64,000 nt of DNA, taken from NCBI GenBank assembly GCA_035582835.1, contig JAYKAV010003093.1, positions 329,814 through 393,813 of the forward strand. The letters are read 5' to 3'. Below are positions 25,601 to 37,600 of this stretch, piece by piece (position 1 is the stretch's first letter; each line of letters begins with the position of its first letter). The notes beneath the pieces were generated by a model. The model ran no database searches. It saw nothing but the letters and a program-made list of their open reading frames with translations, and was not told where the DNA came from. The position numbers and the translations under genes are program-made. This DNA comes from Phoebastria nigripes. Lineage: Eukaryota > Chordata > Aves > Procellariiformes > Diomedeidae.

Positions 25601-28600
25601 CAGCATCATTGGAAAACAAGCTCTTTGCACAGCTTTATTCTAAGGATTGCTTTTGATTTTAGATGCACATAAGAAATCTTAATTCAAATGATTAATCATT
25701 TTTCAAAATTACTAGTGCCTGAAAATATAGGCCAAGATTGGAAATTCATCCTGCAAACATAACTTAAATGAGATAATTGTAATAAACTAATTATAAACTC
25801 ACACCAGTTATCACATTTTAAATGCAACCATGGACCAGGTCAGCCAACATTTAAAATCTTTTCCAACATCAGTACAGTGAAGCTGGGAACAGTCTGCAAC
25901 TACATGAACCCCTTTTTGCAGAACGTACGCAAGCTCAAACCCGCTCTCCTTCACCCACAGGGAGCTGAACCATGGTCATGTTCCATGCCACCAGAGCATA
26001 GCCATCTAATGATGGCCATGAGGATCATTTCCAGTGCCTGTGTGCTTGGGGATCCTAAGAATTCCTGAGACAAAACTGGGCTTTGGTCTGTCAGGGTGTT
26101 GCATGACTTCTATCACCAACAAGAGCACAGGGCACGCAGCACCACTTGTGTGGTGCTGGGGTAGGATTTTTAACTAGTTGCTTTAATGTATTTTGTTCTA
26201 ACAGTCAAATTCTTTCTTTCCCCCTACAACTAGACAGGGAATTTTAGGATGAAATACAGGGATTTTGGTCAGAAAACTGATTTGTCATCATGAGATTCTA
26301 CTGATTTTGATGATACGGTGGAAAGCTTTTTAGGCTCTGGATCAAATTCATTGTTGATACAGTGAGAGAGAAAAGAAAACCTCCTCCAAACTCCTACCCA
26401 GATGGTTAAGATTAGGTGGAGTGGGAACCTCTGCCTGAGCCTGCAGTTCCCCAGCAATGTAAAATAATCCAAGGTGGCACTGCCATGGTCCTGCCATCTA
26501 TCTGCATGTCTGCCATCTCCGCTGTGCTGGCACTCGCATTGAGCTCACCCTGTAGTGAGACAATCCAGACACACACAAAGGTAGTTCTACAAAAAAAATG
26601 AATCATTTTCCACCAGTTTAGCTGCCCAAGCCTGCTCACCAAGAATGAGATGAGTGTGAGTGCTGGCATAAAAGTGGAGGTAGAAATCTGCCTCAGGGAG
26701 TTGAGTGAAAAGTGGAACTGAGCAGCTACGTCAGCTTAAACTGCACACAAAGTCCTAACAACTGTGGAAGTAGGGAGGAACAAAGAGGCAGCTATGCTGG
26801 AGCTATTCTACTTAGCAGAAATAGTCCAGTGTTGACTGACCTAAAGTGGTATCTGGTGAATAAGGCACTCACCAGGTTCAAGCACCTTTCCCAATGACCA
26901 GAGAAAGCAGAGCAGCTCCAGGAGGAGAAACTGATCCGCCCTGGAACAGGCAGTAACACGTGGGATGTGAGGGAATGACATAGCCGTGACGCCGACCTGG
27001 ATCGCCCACATCCAGCATGAACATCCCAGCCACCAGACCGCTGTGAGAGAATCACTTGTTTGCCTTCCTTCATTTTTCATGACAACCTTGGAAAGCTCTT
27101 TGTTTTGTCCCCAAACAGAAAAGCAAGCTTTGGAAAACCTTGTCAATTTTTGCAGGACAAAAATATCTCCTTCTTGCTATGTATCATTTTTTACTGTGGT
27201 CCCAGAGCGCTGGGAACACTGTCACCTCACTTGGGAGAAAAAGTATCTCTCAAGCACTTGTTCTGTTTACAGACATTCTCTGTATGTCAACATGAAGTAT
27301 GAGAATAAGCCTGGAAAGGAAGAAAGAGCAACACTTTTGAAAGACCAAATTACAATTAGAAAAGAAAAAAGTTNTAAAGGAAGGAAAAGTAGACTATTAG
27401 TCATTGCTACACAGTGGAACAGATCTCCGAGACACAAAAATACAAGCTGTGGCCTCCCATGGCCACAGGGGGCACTTCACCCTCAGCTGGTGTTCTCACC
27501 TCTTCATAGCTTCCAACATTTTTATTATCATTATTACTTTTAGTGACATTTTTCAGGTTTTCATCTCAGACCAAAAGTGAAATTATTTTGGAAAATTTGA
27601 AGGAAAAAGGAAGACAGGCAGGATCAAATTAACAGACAGTTATGGGATCCTGAAAAGATGCTTTCTATTTTTGAATGTTTTTCATACCATGACCCAGATG
27701 CTTTTTCTAAAAAGAAATTTTAATTTGCAAGATTTAACCCTTGGGAGTGAAGCAACGTGAGGGGTTAGAATCTGTTAAACTCTTAATGCGTATTTCTGAA
27801 AGATTTTTTTTTTTGTTTAGTAGATACACCCAGAAGTTATATTTAGATAGATATTCACTCTAGCAGTGTCAGTAAGAGCTTATGCACTGACTTCCCTTTG
27901 CATACTAGGGAGAACTCCCCACTGCTCTTGGTCCTTCCCTTTAGAAAATAGTAAACAGCATCCCTGGTTTTCCAGACTTCAAGATAACGAAGAGGCTCAG
28001 TACAGTTAATGTCCTCCCTCCCCTTTTCTAAGAAATAAGCTTTTTAGCATCCCACCCACTTACTAAAACTCTTGACAATATTCTTGCCCTAGCCAGCAAG
28101 CCACCAAAACGTCAGTCATTAGCCAGAGCTTCAGATAGTCTCTGCCGCTTTATCCCTTCTACAAGGAAGGGCTGCCCCCTTGCTCACCTGTCTCCCCAAA
28201 CCCCCTAGCCCCGGTGTTTCACAGCTGATAACCCACTTTCATACCACACTGACCATCTACTCCATGACAATCTCCTCCTGTACAGCCCCAGCTGTCAGGC
28301 TGTCCTCCTCCTCCTAAGTGCAAAACAGGCTCCAGCTCTCAGCCTCACCCTAATTTTTCCTATCTGTTGTCTGGTCCTTCCAACCTCCCAGTCTGGGACT
28401 GGACCTGGGCTGGACTAACAGTCTTCTCTGAGTCCTCAAGTCTCTCCACTGACATTTCCAGCTGTTTTTCTCTCTCGTTCTGCCTCTTAATGACTTAAGG
28501 ACCGAGCTCTCCAGTCTGCCAGATTGAGATCTAGTTCACATAAGCTGAGGGAGTTTTTCTGAATGTGTAGTCATGTGCTGACTGGAAGCTATCCTGATGT

Positions 28601-31600
28601 ATCATTTAGCAAATACAATATAAAATGATAAAAAGGAAACCATTTTACACATACAGACCAACACATGGATTTTATATTGTCTCATAAATTACATTATCAC
28701 ATACAGAAAAAAGCACAGTTATTTATGCAACAGGGAGAAAGTGAACATGAGGAATAGCTGAGCGTTTTCTGACTGTTAACTCCTCAATTGCAATGTGGTG
28801 CAGATGACGTTTTTTTGCTGGGGGTTACTAACGTGCAGGGAAGAGCTGCACCCAACCTGTCCGCAAGCACTCGAACCAATCTAAGGGTGTAACTGTACTC
28901 TGGAGCTCAAGAGGATTTATCCCTAAGGCGGAAAAACAATTACCTGAACAAAGACAGATATAGATCGTTGAGTACTGAGATACTTACTGCCTAAAAAAGA
29001 CAACATATCCTTATGGAAGTAGCAATGCTAAGGAAGGGGAGACGGGGGAAATGACCAAGTGGGTGCAAAGACCTGCCGGAGGAAGAGAGGAGGATAGCGG
29101 TCAATCCTGNGGGGTAATCAGGGGTGCAGTTGCCAGCAGGAGGGATTAGGCTGAGTTTCCCAGTTACATTCCTCCATCTCAGGGTTTCATTCCCGGAGAA
29201 GAAATGCACCATATGCACCAGATCTGGAAGCAGTTCAGGAGAGCCCCCCTCTCCCACCCCCTTTTCTCCCTCAAAGCCGGCACCAGCCGCACGTAGGCAG
29301 ACAGGTGCAGGGGATGGGGGGCAGCGCTATGCCCCGGGTCTGAGGGAGGAGACGTCAGTGCCAGGGCAGGACCCCCCTTCCGCTGTGGGGTGGCTGTGCA
29401 TGGAGGAGAGGGGCTGGGGCCCCGCGCTGCTGCATGGTGTGGGATGGGGTGTGTGGGTGCTTGCTAGGGGAGGGCGCCTTGCTGGGGAGGGAGGGAGGGG
29501 ATGGAGAAGGGGCTTTCCTGCATCTGAGGAGGGAGCCTCTCTGCAGGATAGCAGGGGGGATGGAGGTAGGGGTGCCTGTAAAGGTGGGGGGCCCCTGGGG
29601 CAGGGATTGCTGCCTTTTGGGGGGGCCCTTGGGGNNNNNNNNNNNNNNNNNNNNNNNNNNNNNNNNNNNNNNNNNNNNNNNNNNNNNNNNNNNNNNNNNN
29701 NNNNNNNNNNNNNNNNNNNNNNNNNNNNNNNNNNNNNNNNNNNNNNNNNNNNNNNNNNNNNNNNNNNNNNNNNNNNNNNNNNNNNNNNNNNNNNNNNNNN
29801 NNNNNNNNNNNNNNNNNNNNNGGGGTCTGTGGGGGCCCGGAAAGGATTTTGGAGGCTCTGAGAGGGTCTGCAGGGGGGCTCTGAGGCGCTGTGGGGGGAC
29901 TCAGGGGTCGGGGGGGAGGTCTGAGGGCTGAGTTTGGGGGGCTCCGAAGGGGCTGCGGAGGACTCTGAGGGAGCGGGATTGGGCAACTCTAACGGGCTCT
30001 GAGGGGTCTCGGGAGGGATTTGGGGAAGGCTGAGGGGGCTCCGCGGGGATTTGGCAGAGCTCTGTGGGGCCTCGGAAGATCTGGGAGCACGGAGAGGTGC
30101 TGCGAGGGGCTAGGGAGCTCTGAGGGGCTTGTGGGAGCCCGAGGGGAGGCTCTGAGGGGATTTTGTGGGGTCTCTGTGGGGATGCCTGAGGGGGGTCCGA
30201 GGGGAGGCTCTGAGGGAATTTGAAGGGGCTCTCTAGAGATTTTGGGGGGAGAGCCCATGGGGACGCCTGGGAGGGGTGTCTGGGGAGAGGCTCTGAGGGG
30301 ATTGGGGAGGCTCTGAGGGGGTTTGGGGGCTCAGAGGGTCTCGGGGGGCTGCGGGGGCGCCCCGGGGGCGGCCGCAGCTCCCCTCTCCCTCCCGCGCAGG
30401 CTGCTGCCTTCCTACCCCCGTTACCGTGGCAACCGCCCGGGCTCCCCCAGCCCCGCGCCGCTGCCGCCGCTGCCGCCGCCGCCGGAGCTGCTCGGCAGCC
30501 GCCTGCCGCCGCCAGCCATGGAGCTGCTGGCCGCGGCACTCAGCGCCGCCTGCGCCCTCGACCAGGACGGCTCGGCGGGACAGCCCGGCAGGTGAGCGGG
30601 AGGGGTGGACACTGCGGGGGTGGGGGGTGGGGGTGCGAGGGGCCGCGCCCGGGGGCGGAGGGGGGCGCCTCTCCACTGCCCCGCCGCTGCGGCTGAGGGT
30701 GCCTCCGCCTCCCACAGGGACCCCTCCGCGGTCGCTGAGGAGAGCTCCGCCGCCGCCGCCGCCACCGCCGAGGCGCCGCCACCCGCCCACCCCATGACGG
30801 CCGACTCCTGGAGGAACCTCATCGAGCACATCGGTAAGGAGCCGTCCCCCGCCTCGGTCCCCCCAGGCGGTTCCGCCGGGGGGATCCGGCCTGGGTGTCC
30901 GGCGGCCGCGCTTTCCCACAACTTCACCTCTTTTCCCGTTCCCCGCACTCGCGGCAGCACAGCAGCCCCTAGAGGTGCCGCCGCGGCGGGCCGGGCCCCT
31001 CACCCGAGCCGAGCCGAGCCGCCGTCAACCGTCCCCTTAAACCCCCCAAACCAGCAGCGTTTAGCGAATGAAACCCAGGTCTAAACCCAAGCGGTACATG
31101 GCAGGAGGGAGCCTCAGGCAGGGGTAAGGCAGTTGCGTTGCGGGAACCCAACTCTCTGTCCTTGCTGGGAAAACCTCTCACTGTTGGTGTAAAACGTAAT
31201 AACCATGGCCTTAGTGGTGGCTTTTTGCTGTCTTCAGGGGCATCAGGTTTACATGCTGCCTGGCAGGAGATTTAATGCTGTCACTGAGCAGCTTTACCTC
31301 CACTCATAAATAACGATTACTTTTTGCAGTTACGAAGCAGTTAATCGTTAAGGCTATAGCCAACTTTCTGCTGAAATCTGATTTTGCATACTCAGAAAGG
31401 CGTAAGTCTAAAGTACTGTGTCAACTATCCCATTGGACGTTAGCTGTATGCACCAGGCTCATCGTGTATTTGTAACAGCCACTGGTGTAGCATTTGCAAC
31501 ACAGGAGTAAGTTATTTTATCATTTGTGGTCTCTTTGTAGAGGCAGAGTTGAGGTTATCTGGGTGGCTGTGGAGAAGACTGTTGTGCTTTTGCTCTTGTG

Positions 31601-34600
31601 GTATTTTTGAATTTTTTTGTGTGGGATGCAGAGAGGACCTTCACAGCTTGTTTCTTGGTTTCCCACATCTGAATTGTGACATTCTTCAGAGAGATTTTGG
31701 CAACTGCAAAGTTAACCCCCATCCTGAGGCAGGTTTTATAGTGGGAAGATAGAAGCTTCATTTTTAAACAGTTCTGTTCAATTTCAGGAAATGAAACTGC
31801 AAGATACTTGAATCTAGAGGGCAGGAATGTAGCACTTTGCATGGGAAAATCAGGTAGATAAGTCTCATGAGCAGCAAGGTGAACCTCCCTGGCAGGAGCA
31901 AGGAGGCTTCTCACGCTGTCTCTGGGAGAGGAGAGCAGCTGCAGTTTGGTGTCAGGTCGTGGCAGGCAGGGCTGATTCTTGGAGAGCCTGATGCCACTGG
32001 GACAGTGCTGGGGAAAGAGGCTGGTGTGAAACCAGCAGCCTGCCAGCATCTGTCAGACAAAACAGCCAAGTTCGGGGCCTTCTGGAGAAAAGAGGTGAAC
32101 AATTTGCATGGATGTTGCCAGATCTGTTACTTGCTTTTGGCTGCGTAGGTACTAGTATCCCAAGGCAGATGTGTCAATACATTGTCAGTTTACTAGGACT
32201 GTGCTGCTAAGAGGCATGATAAAAATACTAAAACCAGCAGGACTTCAAAGCAACCCAGTTGCTATATTCGTATATATTTTTATGTGCTGTATATCAGAGG
32301 GAAGCCGCGCGATAGCTCTGCACGCATCAGTGTAACTGCAAGTAGGTCTGTTGCACCTTGATGGAGGAGACAGGGTTTTGACAACCAGAGTCGCTACGCT
32401 AATCCCCAACAGAGAGGTCATTTCAAATGGCTGGAGCACACTCGTTCCCTTCTCTCCCTCCTGCCTTTGAGGCATTAATGGACTTTTTGCCTGAAACTGG
32501 AGCAGAGAATTTCAGAGAAAACGTCTCTGGACCTCCTGAGATTTTACATAGCTTTCAATGTAATAACGTTTACTTTAAGAGCACTGCGAACTCTCTAAGG
32601 CGAGCATTTTCCACAATTACTAACTAGTTTTTCAATTCCCCTGCCAGTTTTTGAGAGAGCTGAGAAGGGAGACTGACAGCAAAATTAAATAGAATAAACA
32701 CAAAGGGAAAAGTCTATTATGTACTATACAAACTATGTAAACACCCCTTAGGAAGATCAGCCTTAACCACTTAAGTCAACAGGTGACACCAAACCCATGC
32801 TCTGACCACACAGTTAACCTTTAGCCAGGTCACAGTAGGGACAGTTGGGACATTAAGCAATGAATGGAGCTCTGACAGCTCTCTGACATTTTGTACTTGT
32901 TCACTTACTAAATGTAAGCATTTACTAAATCATCGTATCTTCTGAGTTAACATTCAACTACTTATCTCAGCTTCTTTCTACACAGTCAGTTCCCAGATGT
33001 ATTACTCTCCTTTCAACATGTCAAAACCCTTTTCCCTGACCTTGCATCTGTTACGCCACCTGTCCTGTGCCGTGACCATCTCCTGCTTCATCTAGAGTAG
33101 GCTTTTGCATGGCTTCTCTCCGTCTCTCATCTAAGCCTTTGCTCTACCCATTGTAACCCCTTTACCGACATATGGATGGACCTTTTACACCAGGATAGCG
33201 AGGATATCTTTTATCCTTGCTAGCACAACCCTCTTTGTTTCTTCCTACCCTCCTTCTGCCTAAACACCTACCCGTCTTTTGTCTTTCTTCTGGTATCACC
33301 TTTCTGCTTCCTTCCCATATTGCTGTCTGTGGTAGAGCTTCAGCCAGTCTCTCTTCAGCCCCCTCCTTAAAATGAGTTACCTTGCTGTCATTTCCGAACG
33401 AGTTCTGGTGGTAGGTACCTTTAGTCAATCAGATCTCCCCGTGTCCGTATTTGCCTTTGCCTGCCACTGAAGGCTCTGTAGGTCTTATCTGTTTGGTTGG
33501 TCAGACAGGGAACCTGGAAACAAAATCAAGTTTCATTGTCTGGATTTTATTTCCTTAAAAGCAAGGGGGAAATTTGTCTTGAGGATCTTTTTTAAAGGGC
33601 TGCTCTCCAGATCTGCACAAGGGACACTAAATCCCCCTTACACAAAATATCCTTAATTGCCTCTGACTTGCAGGGCGGACCCACCAGCACAACATGGCTG
33701 TACAATCAGACACTGCAAGTATAATTATCTCCAATATGAGTAAAATAGATAGATTATGCTTCAATTTCCCAGCATGTTTTCCCTTGAGTCAAGCACTGCC
33801 AATACTGCTGCAGGGTGTTACTTCCCAGCCTGTCCTCTCTCTGGTGCGTAGTTCGATGGGGCAGAAAGTATCCAGTGCCCTACCGCACCAGAGCCTTCAA
33901 GCACAGGCTGAGCTTACAGATCAGCACCACTGAAAGCAGCTCTGATTTAGCAGGCTCTCTGCTCCATTCCTGAAGGAGCCTTTCCACCCCACTACATCCT
34001 CACCACCCTCACTGATGCTGAATAACAGGCAGAAATGCTTAGGAAAGTCATATAAGCCTAGTTGACGCAGAGAGAAATTATGTAAGTAGCAGCAGCATGC
34101 AAAACTTCAGGGGAAGTCTCCTCTCTTCGGTTATCATGTAGGAAGCTAACAGAAGACTGTATGGTTTCCTAGGCACAGCTACCTTTATTGCTATTTTAAT
34201 CTGGTGTTGAATGTCTTTCCAGGGAGAACAGATAACAGGATACACTCGCAGACTGCGGTAATGCTGTCCTTGTGCCTGCGCTTTTCCCCAGCATATTTCT
34301 GATACAGTTTTAACAGTGACTGGTACAGAGCCTCGTGAAAACTGGCCCAGAGATTTAATAGGCAGTAACATCTATGTTTCTGCCCTCCCTAGACAAACTC
34401 CTGACCCGGTTGTCTCTCACCTTATTACACACGGAATCTGCTTCCGATATCCAATATCATGAACGCATGTGACCAGATAGATTTTAACCCCTAATGATTC
34501 AGACAAAATAAATTATGTAGTTTTTTTTTAACATCAATGACTTTTCTCTTTATTCATTCATGTAACACTTTGCAATTCAAGTATAAACCAAGGGAGATAA

Positions 34601-37600
34601 TGTAAATTGCACTCCTTCAATTTGAGTAAGTGAGGAGAGTGACTCAGAGCAGGCTCATGCTCTCTTTTCTTTTCATATCTTCTAAATTACATTTTATATT
34701 CAAGCAATTAATATTCTGGGTCCTACAGATGGCTCAGAAAGAGAAATGGGACAGTTAGAAAGCCCTAGGAGAGACAAAGGATCTTCTAAAGATGGCCAAG
34801 GAATTTCAGGATTCCTACCTTTTTCGTGCTGTCAGTTGAAATTGGGGTGGGGGCAAATTCTGTGCAATTTCGTCTGCTCCTGAAGCTAGTAATTGAAACT
34901 CAGAAGACACCTCATGTGATTGATGTCCCACAAGATGGTGTGAATTCAGAGCCTTTTCCTTAGTGCTGTGGCATTCAGGTACCTTTTGAGTGTTAATTTT
35001 GTATCTTCAATCATCATAGAAACTGAGAAGGAAAACAGAAAGAAATTAAGCAACATGTCCAAGGCTAACCACAAAGTCAATACCAAAACAAACTAGTAAC
35101 TGTAGCTTGTTGTCCCAATGCTTCACCTGTCCAATGCCTTAACAGCAGCTCAGTGTTCCCTCCTTAAGGATTTTCATGGCCATCGAATTGCTCCTTTAAA
35201 GTAGTTTCAATGTATGCAGTATTACTTATCCAGACACACACTTACACATACCTATCAATTTATATAACTTGTAACATAATAATTTTGCAGAGAAAGTCAA
35301 CGTTTAAAAGAAACATTTAAAAGCCTGGCAAATAACAAACGGCTTCTTTTATATCTTCCGATTGATCATGGATTCATCTGACTGTGTTACTAAATGTTTT
35401 GTGAGAGCAGATTGTTGACAACACTTTAGATTTAGAAATGGCCTTCCATTTATAGTTTCCACTTCTGGCTGAAATAGGAATGCCATAATTGGCTTTTTCG
35501 CTCAGCACGGAAGGGATCTCTTTCACCTCTGCTGAGGTGAACTAATGCAAAACAAATATCCTTTTCCGCAATACATTTCTACTCTTTTGTTCAGCTGTAA
35601 CCTCTCAGACCTGTTAATGTTGCCTCCTAGGGCTTTTGTATCAGGAATATCGAGATAAATCTACACGCCAGGAGATAGAAACCAGACGACTGCAGGATTC
35701 ACAGACAGACCCTGAGGAGAGTTCACCCAGCGAGGAAACCCCATCTGAAGCAGAACCTACAAGTACAAACGAAAGCAAAGCTCCACCACAAATCAGTTTG
35801 CTGAGGAACTCCAACTCCAGGTTCAACTTATGGCAGGATCTTCCTGAGATCCGGAGCAGCGGGGTCCTCAGCATCCTCCAGCCAGATGAGATCAAGCTGC
35901 AGGAGGTAATGGGGGAAGGTGGAGTGTTTCCTAACTGGGTTGCTGCTTAAAAGAGTGGGAGTGAATCAAGTCAAATGACCAAGATTTAAAAATGAAAAGC
36001 TTCATAGCAGTCACAGACAAGTCTTGCCCTGCTGAGTACTTTTCTGTGTTGCACTGGTTAGCACCACTCACTTTTTTTGAAACTACAGATGTTGTTCTAT
36101 ATGCTATTGCTGCTGGACATTTCTGTGGCAAAAAAGAACAACTTCTCCCTTTTCTGATTCAGTGTTAGGAGCAATTTACAAAGGAAGGGAGGGATAATGA
36201 AGAGGCTCTTGCAGTAGAGCTTTTGGTTCCCAGTGCACGTTAATCCTCTTCTGAAGTTACTAGCAGGATACATACTTTCCACCAGAAATCTTAGAAGAAT
36301 TCAACCATTAACTGTAATCTGTTTTAAATATGATGGCATTAACGGAAAGGGAAGAGATGGAGATTGATAAGCTTCCTTATTTTTAAATGTTGTTACTTGG
36401 AGTGTTATGCAAAACGGTAAAAAATAATGACAGGTATATTTGCATTTTAGCCATACAGTGCAGTGACATCACTGTTTAAGAGTCATACGCTGTTAATTTA
36501 TAGGGCTGCATCAAACAGTGAAAGGAGTAGGTGGGGGTAGCTACCGCAATTAATGAAAACATCAGTCACACAACAACTTACAACTGGTTGCTATTTTGTA
36601 TAGTGTGGGGAGCATGAGTGCTCTTTGTCAATGCATAGCACTGCATTTGTAGCCAGCAGTGGAGATGAACAAGCCTTGTTTAGTGTGTGGTGTGCGTTGT
36701 AATACGAGCAATGGGCCTTCAAAGGCTTGATCCTGTAAGTCCTACTATACTCCTGCGCCAGGATTGCTTCTGGTGAGACCGTTGTGGTAGTGTATCTGTT
36801 CAGCCCTGGCTCATGAGATTGTACCCAAAGTGCTGAAGAACATCTCAAGGTGTGAGCAGTTTCCCCTAAGTTTACTTGGATTTGCACAATCAACATTTAT
36901 GAATCCCTTGTGTATACAGTGCCACCCTAGTCCTGGCCAAGGCTGTAACTTCACTGTTACACTGGAAAGGCTCATCTTGTGAACTGCAGGGGTCTTACGG
37001 GCAGGGCTGTGTTACACCCTTAGTGGAAGGGACTGGTGTTTATACAGGGTAGCTTGGACTGGCAAGCACAGGCTGTTAGTGTATCAGGGTTATGGCTGAA
37101 GGTGACTAAAATGATTTGTTGCTTTTCCATGTTCTTCTTCTGCACTGGTTATTTCCATATCAGATTTGTTCTGTTTACCTGGCAAAACACAGTACTTCTA
37201 ACTGCCAGAATTACAAACACAATCTGGCATCTGAAAAATTACAAGCTTTTCTTTTTCTTTCTGCTTCAAAATGAAGAGTCTTTTACAGAGAAACATTTGC
37301 TTAAAAGTTTGCATTATAGATTTCAAAACCTGCCATTTCTGTTGAGTTACGTTCATTACCTGTAGGTGTTTTAAGAAAAAAATCTCTGTGCTGCTAAACC
37401 CCAACATTAAGTGTGCTGAATTTTCTTCTCTCTGCTTAAATAACAAGAGAAATAAAGCAGATGGAGATGGGACAGTGCTGTCTTAAAGAAGTGCTGTGCT
37501 TTCCCCTGATGTTAGTTTATCAGAGCTGAAATTTTCTTCCTGTTTGTTCTGGGATTAGCACAATAAGAGATTATAAAATTGCTCAGAGCCAGAAAGCTGT

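Larger units (their letters stand above)
20293..30340 (+). other. NGEF: Long NGEF intron 2 (5' part, before the CpG island)
   Basis: No coding exon is recognised over about 10 kb. Visible content: a GATA-type microsatellite near 23765, AT-rich stretches (for example 25560-25860), several long but unrecognised frames, the GC-rich block from about 29200 and the assembly gap. Regulatory elements are plausible but cannot be read by eye. Confidence 0.6.

Noticed and set aside
26986..27543. 185-codon plus-strand frame
   Set aside because: No recognisable domain, one unknown base, no splice or promoter context. It lies inside an NGEF intron and is best explained as chance.
29124..29986. Long open frames of 165-245 codons on both strands around the gap
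   Set aside because: They are open only because unknown bases cannot encode stops and the flanks are G-rich repeat. The translation is low-complexity Pro/Gly with no family likeness.
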